Counted from the stretch's first letter, positions 33,956 to 43,073 are shown. The stretch is DNA of 64,000 bases from Vibrio maritimus (GCF_021441885.1 NZ_CP090439.1:62001-126000); one strand, 5' to 3'. Numbers and translations are program-made. The notes: generated by a model from the letters alone, not told the origin.

Positions 33956-34054
33956 AGCGGATCGATAGTCGACTGAAACTTTGAACCGCTGAGCAACATT
34001 TGTATTTAGAGCCTTAGTCTCAAATTCTCTGCCCTCAAGAATAGGAACGAACCG

Positions 34055-35005
34055 ATGAGCAACAAATTAGAGCAACTTCGCAAACTAACAACTGTCGTTG
34101 CAGACACTGGTGATATCGAAGCAATTCGCAAGTACCAACCACAAGATGCAACTACTAACCCTTCTCTGATTTTGAAAGCGGCGCAGATCGAAGAGTATGC
34201 ACCTCTCATTGACCAAGCGATTGAGTACGCGAAATCTCAAAGTGACGACAAAGCACAACAAGTGCAAGATACGTGTGACATGCTAGCGGTTAACATCGGT
34301 AAAGAAATTCTAAAGACGATTCCTGGTCGCATTTCAACAGAAGTTGACGCGCGTCTTTCTTACGACATGGAAGGCAGCGTAGCGAAAGCACGTCAGCTAA
34401 TGAAAATGTACAACGATGCTGGTATCGCAAATGACCGCATCCTTATCAAGCTAGCTTCTACTTGGGAAGGCATTCGTGCTGCAGAGATCCTAGAAAAAGA
34501 AGGCATCAACTGTAACCTAACGCTTCTATTCTCATTTGCTCAGGCACGTGCATGTGCTGAAGCGGGCGTTTTCCTAATTTCTCCTTTCGTTGGCCGCATC
34601 ATGGACTGGTATAAAGCGAAAGAAGGTCGCGACTTTGAAGCATCAGAAGATCCAGGCGTGATTTCAGTAACAGGTATCTACAACTACTACAAAGACCATG
34701 GCTACAACACAGTAGTAATGGGCGCAAGCTTCCGTAACACAGGTGAAATCCTTGAGCTTGCTGGTTGTGACCGTCTAACTATCAGTCCACAACTGCTTGC
34801 AGAGCTTGAAGAAGCGGAAGGCGAAGTCGTTGAGAAACTGGTTGACTCTAAAGGCTCTAAAGAGCGCCCAGCTGCAATGACTCACGCAGAGTTCCTATGG
34901 GAGCACAACCAAGACCCTATGGCGGTAGAGAAGCTAGCAGAGGGCATCCGCAACTTCGCTATCGACCAAGGCAAACTAGAAGCTATGATCGAAGCTAAGC
35001 TTTAA
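34055..35005 (+). CDS. tal: Transaldolase
   Basis: A 316-residue class I aldolase of the TalB type, moving a dihydroxyacetone unit between sedoheptulose 7-phosphate and glyceraldehyde 3-phosphate. The Schiff-base lysine is Lys132 in RILIKLAST, with Asp17 (VVADTGD) and Glu96 (GRISTEVDAR) in the same positions as E. coli TalB. The protein is close to E. coli TalB (317 residues) end to end. Transketolase follows 82 bp downstream, separated by a stem-loop. Codon usage looks highly optimised, with frequent GGT, CGT and CTA, suggesting strong expression. The regulator is probably the divergent SorC-type protein. Confidence 0.96.
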   Translation: MSNKLEQLRKLTTVVADTGDIEAIRKYQPQDATTNPSLILKAAQIEEYAPLIDQAIEYAKSQSDDKAQQVQDTCDMLAVNIGKEILKTIPGRISTEVDARLSYDMEGSVAKARQLMKMYNDAGIANDRILIKLASTWEGIRAAEILEKEGINCNLTLLFSFAQARACAEAGVFLISPFVGRIMDWYKAKEGRDFEASEDPGVISVTGIYNYYKDHGYNTVVMGASFRNTGEILELAGCDRLTISPQLLAELEEAEGEVVEKLVDSKGSKERPAAMTHAEFLWEHNQDPMAVEKLAEGIRNFAIDQGKLEAMIEAKL

Positions 35006-35020
35006 TCAGCACAGATATTC

Positions 35021-35046
35021 AGAGGGGAACGTTTGCGTTCCCCTCT
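35021..35046 (+). terminator. Stem-loop between tal and tkt
   Basis: AGAGGGGAACG (35021-35031) and CGTTCCCCTCT (35036-35046) form an 11-bp stem with a TTTG loop, followed by TCAATTCTC rather than a T-tract. It probably attenuates or processes the transcript and leaves part of it to read into tkt 42 bp later. Confidence 0.65.
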
Positions 35047-35087
35047 TCAATTCTCTCTCTTTAAAATCTATTTTTTCGGAATGTATT

Positions 35088-37079
35088 ATGGATCGTAAAC
35101 ATCTCGCTAATGCTATTCGTGCTCTAAGCATGGACGGCGTTCAACAAGCAAACTCTGGTCACCCTGGCGCGCCAATGGGTATGGCTGATATCGCTGAAGT
35201 TCTTTGGCGTTCACACTTAAACCACAACCCATCTAACCCAGAATGGGCTGACCGTGACCGTTTCGTACTATCAAACGGCCACGGCTCCATGCTGATCTAC
35301 TCACTGCTTCACCTAACAGGCTATGAGTTACCGATTGAAGAGCTAAAGAACTTCCGTCAGCTTCACTCGAAAACACCTGGTCACCCAGAGTATGGTTATG
35401 CGCCCGGTATTGAGACGACAACAGGCCCGCTAGGTCAAGGCATCACAAACGCAGTAGGTATGGCGCTGGCAGAGAAAACGCTAGCGGCTCAATTCAACAA
35501 AGACGGCCACGACATCGTCGACCACTACACGTATGCATTTATGGGTGATGGCTGTTTGATGGAAGGTATCTCTCACGAAGCATGTTCTCTTGCAGGCACA
35601 CTAGGCCTTGGCAAGCTCATCGCATTCTGGGATGACAACGGCATCTCTATCGATGGCGAAGTTGAAGGTTGGTTCTCTGACGACACGCCAAAACGTTTTG
35701 AAGCATACGGCTGGCACGTAATCCCTGCTGTTGATGGTCACGATTCAGACGCTATCAATGCAGCGATTGAAGCAGCTAAAGCAGACCCTCGTCCTACTCT
35801 TATCTGTACTAAGACCATCATTGGCTTTGGTTCTCCAAATAAATCAGGTTCACACGACTGTCACGGTGCACCTCTAGGCGCTGACGAAATTGCAGCAACA
35901 CGTAAAGAACTAGGTTGGGAGCACGGTCCTTTTGAGATTCCAACGGACATCTATGCGCAGTGGGATGCGAAAGAAGCGGGCGCAGCTAAAGAAGCAGCGT
36001 GGAACGAGAAACTTGCAGCGTATGAAGCAGCATACCCAGAGCTGGCAGCTGAGTTCAAACGTCGTGTAAATGGTGAGCTACCTGCAGAGTGGGAAGAGAA
36101 AGCGACACAAATCATTGCTGATCTTCAAGCTAACCCGGCGAACATCGCCTCTCGTAAAGCGTCGCAAAACGCACTAGAAGCATTTGGCGCAATGCTACCA
36201 GAGTTCCTTGGTGGCTCTGCTGACCTTGCTCCGTCTAACCTGACCATGTGGTCTGGGTCTAAATCTCTTACTGCTGAAGATGCATCTGGTAACTACATTC
36301 ACTACGGTGTTCGTGAGTTCGGTATGACAGCGATTATGAACGGTATCGCGCTTCACGGCGGTTTCGTACCTTACGGTGCAACCTTCTTAATGTTCATGGA
36401 ATACGCGCGTAATGCGATGCGTATGGCTGCATTAATGAAAGTGCAAAACATCCAGGTTTACACTCACGACTCTATCGGCCTGGGTGAAGATGGCCCTACG
36501 CACCAACCTGTTGAGCAAATGGCATCACTTCGTCTAACGCCTAACATGAGCACATGGCGTCCATGTGACCAGGTTGAGTCGGCAGTTGCATGGAAATTTG
36601 CGATTGAGCGTAAAGACGGTCCTACGTCTCTCATCTTCTCTCGTCAAAACCTTGCACAGCAAGAGCGTGACACGCAGCAAGTGGCTGACATCGCAAAAGG
36701 CGGATACGTTCTTAAAGATTGTGAAGGTACGCCAGAGCTTATTCTGATTGCGACAGGTTCTGAAGTTGAGCTAGCCGTTAACGCAGCCGTAGAACTCACC
36801 GCAGAAGGTAAGAAGGTACGTGTCGTATCTATGCCAGCAACTGACGTGTTCGATAAGCAAGACGAGGCCTACCGTGAGTCTGTTCTGCCTTCGGGCGTAA
36901 CAGCACGTATTGCAGTTGAAGCGGGTATTGCTGACTTCTGGTACAAGTATGTTGGCTTCGGCGGCAAGATCGTTGGTATGACAACGTTCGGTGAGTCAGC
37001 ACCAGCTGGTGAGCTATTTAAGATGTTTGGCTTTACAACTGAGAATGTTGTAAGCAAAGCAAAAGAACTGTTGAAGTAA
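35088..37079 (+). CDS. tkt: Transketolase
   Basis: A 663-residue thiamine-diphosphate enzyme of the pentose phosphate pathway. The N-terminal part shows the catalytic-base histidine in SGHPGAPMG, the thiamine-diphosphate/metal motif GDGCLMEG...N (about 154-185), and the pyrimidine domain has the essential glutamate in REFGMTAI (about residue 410). The C-terminal domain starts near 530. Length and sequence match E. coli TktA (663). It forms an operon with tal. Codon bias is strong, as in tal. A clean terminator follows. Confidence 0.96.
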   Translation: MDRKHLANAIRALSMDGVQQANSGHPGAPMGMADIAEVLWRSHLNHNPSNPEWADRDRFVLSNGHGSMLIYSLLHLTGYELPIEELKNFRQLHSKTPGHPEYGYAPGIETTTGPLGQGITNAVGMALAEKTLAAQFNKDGHDIVDHYTYAFMGDGCLMEGISHEACSLAGTLGLGKLIAFWDDNGISIDGEVEGWFSDDTPKRFEAYGWHVIPAVDGHDSDAINAAIEAAKADPRPTLICTKTIIGFGSPNKSGSHDCHGAPLGADEIAATRKELGWEHGPFEIPTDIYAQWDAKEAGAAKEAAWNEKLAAYEAAYPELAAEFKRRVNGELPAEWEEKATQIIADLQANPANIASRKASQNALEAFGAMLPEFLGGSADLAPSNLTMWSGSKSLTAEDASGNYIHYGVREFGMTAIMNGIALHGGFVPYGATFLMFMEYARNAMRMAALMKVQNIQVYTHDSIGLGEDGPTHQPVEQMASLRLTPNMSTWRPCDQVESAVAWKFAIERKDGPTSLIFSRQNLAQQERDTQQVADIAKGGYVLKDCEGTPELILIATGSEVELAVNAAVELTAEGKKVRVVSMPATDVFDKQDEAYRESVLPSGVTARIAVEAGIADFWYKYVGFGGKIVGMTTFGESAPAGELFKMFGFTTENVVSKAKELLK

Positions 37080-37095
37080 ACTTCTCTTTCAACAC

Positions 37096-37125
37096 AAAAG
37101 GCTGAGCAAATGCTCAGCCTTTTTT
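37096..37125 (+). terminator. Terminator of tal-tkt
   Basis: AAAAGGCTGAGCA (37096-37108) and TGCTCAGCCTTTT (37111-37123) form a 13-bp stem that runs into six T residues. Confidence 0.95.
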
Positions 37126-37234
37126 ATGTGTGACTGTTTTAGATTCAACATGTCTCATATGTTAGACACAATTTCGCTTGAAGGAGCAATCTCGCTTTCT
37201 ACACTGTACGGTATGGTCAAAAAGGATTTTTACT

Positions 37235-37702
37235 ATGCGAGCTAGAACACTTCTCATCACCCTTGTCTCACTACTCTCAATTTGCCTGACTACGGCGCAC
37301 GCTGGTGACCTTGCCGTCAAAAGCGGTGGCGTATTGCTAAAGACCTACTCCGATAGTGACTTATCAAACATGCCCCAAGCAACCATAGATACAGAGTTGC
37401 CATGGTTAGACGGAAAAAACTCATTTACTGGGGTAAACCTTGAAGAGTTTTTCGCCCAGTCTAATGCCCCGCTTCCAGCACTGATCACTTTTATCGCACT
37501 CAATGACTACAAAGTCACCATTAGGCAAGAAGATATCAAACAATACCAACCTATCATCGCTAATCGGAAAAACGGCGAAAAAATGTCTATCCGCGATAAA
37601 GGACCATATTGGGTGATCTTCCCGTTGTCACAGCACCCAGAGATCGATAATACCGATTACCACGCCATGATGATCTGGCAATTAAAGGAAGTACGGTACT
37701 AG
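37235..37702 (+). CDS. Exported molybdopterin-binding-fold (SUOX-like) small protein
   Basis: A roughly 155-residue exported protein. A signal peptide runs to TTAHA; the mature part (LPWLDGKNSFTGVNLEEFF, then ALNDYKVTI and PYWVIFPLSQHPE) resembles the oxidoreductase molybdopterin-binding domain of the sulfite oxidase/YedY fold. The cysteine that binds molybdenum in true enzymes is not present, so it may not bind the cofactor and may act as a sensor or binding domain. I start it at ATG 37235, which has AAGGA nine bases upstream; an in-frame ATG at 37178 lacks a good site. It ends one base before the next gene, a membrane GGDEF-like protein, so the two are translated together. Confidence 0.6.
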   Translation: MRARTLLITLVSLLSICLTTAHAGDLAVKSGGVLLKTYSDSDLSNMPQATIDTELPWLDGKNSFTGVNLEEFFAQSNAPLPALITFIALNDYKVTIRQEDIKQYQPIIANRKNGEKMSIRDKGPYWVIFPLSQHPEIDNTDYHAMMIWQLKEVRY

Positions 37703-37703
37703 C

Positions 37704-38765
37704 ATGAAAGCCAAGGAGTGCGTCGAACGATTCCCAATCAATCTAATAAAGATTATTTTGGCAACCATAACCGCTTGCGTACTCGCCGTAAACGTCATAA
37801 CCATCGACCGTATCAATCAAATCAACGAAGACCTTTCTGACCGCAAAAACGAAGCGACCTGGTTCATACTTCAGTTAGTCAAAGAGTACTCAAATTTCAT
37901 TACGCAATCTCATATAAAGCCGTTAAGAAAGGACGAGATCTGGCTGGCATATGACCTGACGTGGAGTCGATTCGACATCATATTGCACAGTAAAGAATCA
38001 TCAAAGTTTATTGAGCAAGCGGGCTATCAAGCCTTCATGGAAGCGCAGTTTGATAAGTTCAAGGCCCTAGAGAAATCTTTGGTACTACTCGACACCCAAC
38101 CAGAAATACAGGATGCCCTCAAGCAGCGCATAGAAGTTAACTTTGAAGAAATCGTTCATTTCATAAACGAGAAGTTTCAGATTGAAAGCCCTATCACTGA
38201 GAAAAACCGGACTGAGCTTGAACGTCTCCTGATGTACCAAAAAGCCAGCACCGTCGCGCTCATCGTCCTATTTCTTCTTATCTCTTGTATTTTCTGGATA
38301 GATTCGAGACTTCGTAAAACGCTTCAGCGCAAAGACGCTCTCACTTGCTTATTGAACCGCACTGCGCTAACCAATGACATCAAAAGCCAACTGAAACAAC
38401 CCTATTACCATTTGCTATCGGTGCGTATCCTCAACATCTCAGAAATTAACCACAAGTACGGCATTGATTATGGTGATGTGTTGATTAAAGTTGCAGCTGA
38501 CCGACTACTCAACTCCATCAACGCTGACTACTCACTATACCGTTACAGTGGTTCTCAGTTTATTATTTTGAGCAATACCCCTGACTCTAAAATTACCCCT
38601 TCTCTTCAACAAACGATCAAAGACATACTAGCGGAGCCCATTGAACTGTCTGACATGGCTTTAATTCTCGACATATCAATGAGTCGTGAATCGAACTTAG
38701 TAAGACGAAGTTTGATTGAGAAGCTGACCCAATTATCCAGAAAAGCATTGTCAACAGCGCTTTAA
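37704..38765 (+). CDS. Membrane protein with degenerate GGDEF domain
   Basis: A 353-residue protein with two transmembrane helices (about 13-32 and 178-198) enclosing a helical periplasmic sensor region of about 145 residues. The C-terminal GGDEF fold (about 212-345) has the expected DALTCLLNRTAL entry, but the active-site motif is SGSQF instead of GG(D/E)EF. It should therefore be unable to make c-di-GMP, and might bind GTP, c-di-GMP or a partner. It is coupled to the small molybdopterin-fold exported protein, which would be free in the periplasm next to this sensor domain. I read them as a sensory pair; the signal is unknown. Confidence 0.7.
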   Translation: MKAKECVERFPINLIKIILATITACVLAVNVITIDRINQINEDLSDRKNEATWFILQLVKEYSNFITQSHIKPLRKDEIWLAYDLTWSRFDIILHSKESSKFIEQAGYQAFMEAQFDKFKALEKSLVLLDTQPEIQDALKQRIEVNFEEIVHFINEKFQIESPITEKNRTELERLLMYQKASTVALIVLFLLISCIFWIDSRLRKTLQRKDALTCLLNRTALTNDIKSQLKQPYYHLLSVRILNISEINHKYGIDYGDVLIKVAADRLLNSINADYSLYRYSGSQFIILSNTPDSKITPSLQQTIKDILAEPIELSDMALILDISMSRESNLVRRSLIEKLTQLSRKALSTAL

Positions 38766-38806
38766 GGCGAGTCCCTTTATACGAAAAGATGTAAACTACG
38801 ATATGC

Positions 38807-41209
38807 TTAATGCTTGATTATGGTGATATCCGCCATCTTAGCTTTAAGGTCGGTTAGCCTATCCTGAACATAAAAGTCGCAAAACGCCTCAAAACCCAGC
38901 GGTTTACTAAACCAATAGCCCTGAAGATAATCACAGCCCAAATCGGAAAGATATCGACATTGGTAACCTGTTTCGACGCCTTCGCCAACAACTTTCGCAT
39001 TGCAGTTGTGACCGAGAGCAATAATGGAGTTAAGCATTCGCTCCTCCGTACCATCGGTGCCGATACGTTCAACAAAACTCTTATCCACCTTCAGCTCATC
39101 AACCGGGTAACTTAGCAACTGATTTATTGAAGTAAAGCCCGTTCCAAAATCATCCAGTGACACCCTAAACCCTATATCTCGCAAACCAGCGATAATCGCT
39201 ATCGTGTCTTTAGTACTTTTAACATAGCTCGTTTCTGTTACTTCTAGAATCACGCGGTTGGGCGTAATGTTATGCGAATGACACACACTACAGATGAGCT
39301 CAATAAAATCATTGTTGTAAAGCTCAAGGGCAGAAATATTGATTGAAATATCTCCTACGTATCCCACTTTTGATTGCAACATCGATAAAGATTTGATCGC
39401 ATTATTAATGACCCAAGTGTCTATATCGCCAATTAAGTTAGCTCGCTCTGCTGCCGGAATAAACTCTTCTGGTCCAATCCCCATTGCCCGTAATTTAGGG
39501 CACCTTACTAACACTTCAATACTAGCAACCTGATAGGTCGTTGAATCAATGAGCGGCATATAGTTCAGCTCAAACTCGCCATTTCCACAGCAGCTCAGGA
39601 GTATTTTTTCTATCTCATCTCTTCGTTTTAACTCATCAAATAGAAGATGATCAAAATAGACCAACGGTACTTTGTTTTTGATCTGTTTCGCTTTGCTTAA
39701 CGCCGCCTCTATGCCTTTCTGCCAAACTCCTCTCTGAGATTCGTCACAAAGAGGAAAAATAGCCTGGGCAAAATCAAGGTGAAGCGGGACGCCCTCAACC
39801 CGTATCGCGGTTTTGAGGGACTGCTCAAAGTTGGCCATCAGTAATTTAATGGCCTGCTCGCTATCCGCGTTCACTAAAGCATAGAATGTATTGCTGCCGT
39901 AACGACTGATTGAATAATCACTGCAACCACATCCCGTGCTTGATTGATTGGTGCAAATACACCGCTCGATTTCCCTCGCGATTTTGACAAGAGCACGGTC
40001 ACCCTCGAACAAACCATGCAAATCATTAACTCTTCTGAAGTCTATGACATCCCAGGCCACAATATAAGTATGCTCATTACAATAGCTTTCGGTTCTCTGG
40101 TCGACAAACCTAATAAAAGAAGCTCGATTAGCTAGCTTTGTTAGGCTATCAAACTCAGCCTCAAACTTTACTTTGCTCAAACTGTCTATGTAAGCATTTT
40201 TGAGAATAGAGACTTCATCATTATCTTTAGCTCGTTTAAAGTAGCGTAGCTCTAAGCCTCCTCTTTTTATGTCTTTCAGTAAACCGTTGATTGGATCGAG
40301 CACTTTCGTTCTCACAATCACGTGAATAATAAGTAACAACGAGATCACGACCGCAAGCATATAGACCAACACTTGTGTCGCTATCTGTGATTTAACATTG
40401 GCATAATGGTCATCCAATATATCCAATTCTATCTCTACTCCTGGGCCAAATATCTTAATCACTTTCCCGTCAACGAACTCATTGTTTACAACCTCGAAAT
40501 GAATGTCAGACCAAAGCTCAGATGTCTCAGTAACTTGATTGAAATCCAAAATAATGTTTTCGTGGTTTGATGCGTCGTTAAACAACTGATTTAGCTTTCT
40601 TAATGGTCCATCAACAACGAGCAAGCTTCTACTTTTGCGTGTCATCGCTTGTTTATCATCTGGCAAGAGTTTCGGGTCATAAGCGCCGATGTAGCTGTAC
40701 CTAATTTCTCCTGTTACCGATTGGTAGGTATACCCTGTACTACAAAACTCTTCGCCTAACGAAACTAAAATGTAAGAGTCGAAGACAGTTTGATAGATGT
40801 CATCAGCTAACGCGTTTGCTTCAAACGGATCGGATTTAAGTGAACTCGCTGTTAGATTGAAAAGTGGATCCAAGCTATAGACTTCGACATTTCCTAACTT
40901 CATGGCTCGTTCTTGGTGAAGCAAATAATTAATGTGAGACTCGAGAAAGCCCCGCAATACATAATCACTCGTGTCCTGGATGTGATTTATAAACTGGGCG
41001 CTGCCTGAAATCTCATGCCCAAGCCCCTCTATACCACTTCGCTCAAACTCAGCGGCACTCAACGCATTTTTGACTTTTGTGACCCACTTGTCCTGTTCGA
41101 GTGTCTTTTGCTCGCTTAACTGCCAAAAATAGAGCCCAGTACCTGCAAGCGCGGCGACAACCGTCATTACTGGTACGAGAACAAGATCTAACCTTCTGAG
41201 TAGTCTCAT
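38807..41209 (-). CDS. MbaA-like polyamine-responsive GGDEF/EAL membrane protein
   Basis: An 800-residue membrane protein: transmembrane helix at about 11-32, periplasmic domain to about 280, second helix at about 280-300, then GGDEF-like (about 350-485) and EAL (about 530-790) domains. The EAL domain keeps its catalytic set: EVLVR, INISALEL, ILEVTET, DDFGTG, the catalytic lysine in LKVDKSF, and GEGVET...QGYWFSKP. The GGDEF motif is lost (GSNTF after SRY). It should thus be a c-di-GMP phosphodiesterase only. The upstream gene encodes a PotD-like binding protein, three bases away, as in the V. cholerae nspS-mbaA operon. Whether this is the orthologue or a paralogue is unclear; MbaA is described as bifunctional. 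Confidence 0.8.
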   Translation of the reverse strand: MRLLRRLDLVLVPVMTVVAALAGTGLYFWQLSEQKTLEQDKWVTKVKNALSAAEFERSGIEGLGHEISGSAQFINHIQDTSDYVLRGFLESHINYLLHQERAMKLGNVEVYSLDPLFNLTASSLKSDPFEANALADDIYQTVFDSYILVSLGEEFCSTGYTYQSVTGEIRYSYIGAYDPKLLPDDKQAMTRKSRSLLVVDGPLRKLNQLFNDASNHENIILDFNQVTETSELWSDIHFEVVNNEFVDGKVIKIFGPGVEIELDILDDHYANVKSQIATQVLVYMLAVVISLLLIIHVIVRTKVLDPINGLLKDIKRGGLELRYFKRAKDNDEVSILKNAYIDSLSKVKFEAEFDSLTKLANRASFIRFVDQRTESYCNEHTYIVAWDVIDFRRVNDLHGLFEGDRALVKIAREIERCICTNQSSTGCGCSDYSISRYGSNTFYALVNADSEQAIKLLMANFEQSLKTAIRVEGVPLHLDFAQAIFPLCDESQRGVWQKGIEAALSKAKQIKNKVPLVYFDHLLFDELKRRDEIEKILLSCCGNGEFELNYMPLIDSTTYQVASIEVLVRCPKLRAMGIGPEEFIPAAERANLIGDIDTWVINNAIKSLSMLQSKVGYVGDISINISALELYNNDFIELICSVCHSHNITPNRVILEVTETSYVKSTKDTIAIIAGLRDIGFRVSLDDFGTGFTSINQLLSYPVDELKVDKSFVERIGTDGTEERMLNSIIALGHNCNAKVVGEGVETGYQCRYLSDLGCDYLQGYWFSKPLGFEAFCDFYVQDRLTDLKAKMADITIIKH

Positions 41210-41212
41210 AGA

Positions 41213-42277
41213 TCACCTCAAATCTTCTACAATTCTTTGGCGAATGAGTAAGCCGTTGTCGCTCACAGGCGTGTACAGAAAGCTTTTCTCAATGAGGTTT
41301 GAGGCTGGACTGATTGCAGGGTCTTCACGGTACTCTCTACTCAGCAAAGCTTCAACATTTGCGTTAGGTGTTGAAAACCAGGCACTTTGAGCATTAAGAG
41401 TGGCCACTTCAGGTGAGGTCAAGTAGTCTAACGCTACTGTTGTTTGTTCACGGAAACGGCTGCCAGCGGGTATCGCTAAACACTCCAACCAGACAATTGT
41501 GCCCTCATTAGGCACAACATACTCCCATACATCTTTGTTTTCAGCTTCATTTAATACATGGTGATCACCTGCATAACCAAAAGCTATATCGATGGTCTCA
41601 AGCGCACTTGGTGTAGCAACATCTGCAAGAATGTAGTCTGTGGAAGCAAGCGATGATCGTTGGGTCTGCAATAGCTTATGCGCTTGCTGAAGTGATGCTT
41701 CATCATCAGTAAATGGACTTTTGTTGGATGACAGTAACGCTACCCCTACAAGGTCTATAGGGTGGTAGTACATAGACACTTTGCCGTCGAGACCCTTATT
41801 CGGCTTGAGTAGCGTTTCCCAAGAATCTACCGGCTTGGAAAATTTATCACGTCTATAAAGAATACCACTGGTACCCCACGCATAAGGAATACCAAAGTCA
41901 CCGCATGCCTCCATCCATTTGTGCTCAAAACGACCTGACAGTTTTTGTCGAAGCTCTGGTATTGGGCGGACTACACCGAGTTGACCCAATGTTTGTAATC
42001 GGACACTTTCAACGACAACAATATCAATGGTTTTACCACGCTCACTCAGCAGTAACTCATCACGAACTGACTCGTCAGAGAAATAGATTTGTTCGATGCT
42101 AATTTGATGATCTTGTCTCAGCTTCTCGATGACAATCGGCGCTAAAAACGCTTCCCAGTTATAAAGGTGAACGGCGTCGTCGCCTTGGTGAGCGTACAAG
42201 GGCGAGCAAACAGCAAACAACAGATATAACCAACAACTGAGTACAGCCCGTCCTTTGACCAAACTTCGTTTCGACAT
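41213..42277 (-). CDS. NspS/PotD-like periplasmic polyamine-binding protein
   Basis: A 354-residue exported binding protein of the PotD class. A signal peptide ends near LYA (about residue 29). The mature part has the polyamine-binding signatures LYNWEAFLAP, FGIPYAWGTSGILYRRDK and NEGTIVWLECLAIPAGS, the latter with the aspartate/glutamate region that contacts polyamines. It has no transporter permease or ATPase partner; the neighbour is instead an MbaA-like c-di-GMP enzyme, so it probably relays polyamine levels to that receptor's periplasmic domain, as NspS does for MbaA. AAAGGA precedes the start by ten bases. Confidence 0.8.
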   Translation of the reverse strand: MSKRSLVKGRAVLSCWLYLLFAVCSPLYAHQGDDAVHLYNWEAFLAPIVIEKLRQDHQISIEQIYFSDESVRDELLLSERGKTIDIVVVESVRLQTLGQLGVVRPIPELRQKLSGRFEHKWMEACGDFGIPYAWGTSGILYRRDKFSKPVDSWETLLKPNKGLDGKVSMYYHPIDLVGVALLSSNKSPFTDDEASLQQAHKLLQTQRSSLASTDYILADVATPSALETIDIAFGYAGDHHVLNEAENKDVWEYVVPNEGTIVWLECLAIPAGSRFREQTTVALDYLTSPEVATLNAQSAWFSTPNANVEALLSREYREDPAISPASNLIEKSFLYTPVSDNGLLIRQRIVEDLR

Positions 42278-42368
42278 CTGCTAAGTCCTTTAGCTCTTAC
42301 TAACATAAAGAGCCTAGGACAGTAGCAGGGTGATGGCGAAGTCTTTATCATCTCAAAATTGAGAATTA

Positions 42369-43073
42369 TTACTCTTTAGCTTGTTCCTGGCCGTTAGTCT
42401 TGGGACGCATATCCAATTCTGATTCTCCAGTAACCATATCTATAGTAAATAGATAATGGTTATCAGGGTCTCCATGATGCTTGAAGTCAAATTGATACGT
42501 GTGAGCAGGGAAAAATATAGGCACTTCCTCGACCTGTTTTAAGTCAAAGCCGTCTTGCACATAGATCTCTTGTACTTCAATTTGTAGCCTCGCAGCTTCT
42601 AACTCTCGGCTCCTATCATATTCGGGTTCAACCGATGGATTTGCAGGGTACGATTTTCCATCAAATGCCATGGTTCTAAGAGAGCCATCACTCCACACAT
42701 AAAAATTCTTCCACCCGTTGGTTTCTCGACTAGCAAGAAGTACAGGCGTATTGGTCACTGTCATTCTATTAATTAGCTCTCCGGAGTCTTGAAATAGATA
42801 AGCCGTACAGCCACCCGACCCGCAAAAGTAAGGGTCTAGCATTAATACAAATAACTCTTCACTGCCATTTCCGTTGAGATCTGTTGCCCCCGTTAGGTAC
42901 TTATAATCTTTTTCTCTAGGATCGAGCTTCTCTGGAATTAGAATATCTTCAACCACTAATCTATCGATATTCTCTAGGGTAAAGACATCCGGGCGAGGCT
43001 CGTCATAGGTGTGATTACACCCTTGAATCAAAGCAACAGTAAACACACTGAGTAGTATGGTAGGTAGTTTCAA
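42369..43073 (-). CDS. Predicted lipoprotein of unknown function
   Basis: An approximately 234-residue lipoprotein. I choose the TTG at 43073 as start: GGAG lies seven bases upstream and the product then begins MKLPTILLSVFTVALIQGC, a textbook lipoprotein signal with the lipid-bearing cysteine at residue 19. The longer frame from ATG 43133 would place 20 implausible residues ahead of it. The mature protein has a calcium-binding-like DLNGNGSEELFVL segment and an FCGSGGCTAYLF cysteine pair, as in the FG-GAP/VCBS-like small domains. No function is known. It stands alone between the NspS-like and LysE-type genes. Confidence 0.6.
   Translation of the reverse strand: MKLPTILLSVFTVALIQGCNHTYDEPRPDVFTLENIDRLVVEDILIPEKLDPREKDYKYLTGATDLNGNGSEELFVLMLDPYFCGSGGCTAYLFQDSGELINRMTVTNTPVLLASRETNGWKNFYVWSDGSLRTMAFDGKSYPANPSVEPEYDRSRELEAARLQIEVQEIYVQDGFDLKQVEEVPIFFPAHTYQFDFKHHGDPDNHYLFTIDMVTGESELDMRPKTNGQEQAKE

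Larger units (their letters stand above)
33618..34054. other. 437-bp regulatory region between the SorC-type regulator and tal
   Basis: The left part (33618-33850) shows no gene. From 33855 rightward there is a promoter-like pair, a 13-codon reading frame with an excellent ribosome site (33914-33955), a short AGCGG/CCGCT stem (33956-33960 with 33986-33990) and then about 65 bp to the tal start. AACATTT (33890-33896) and AAATGTT (33912-33918) form a 7-bp inverted repeat with a 15-bp spacer that could be the regulator's operator. Confidence 0.5.
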
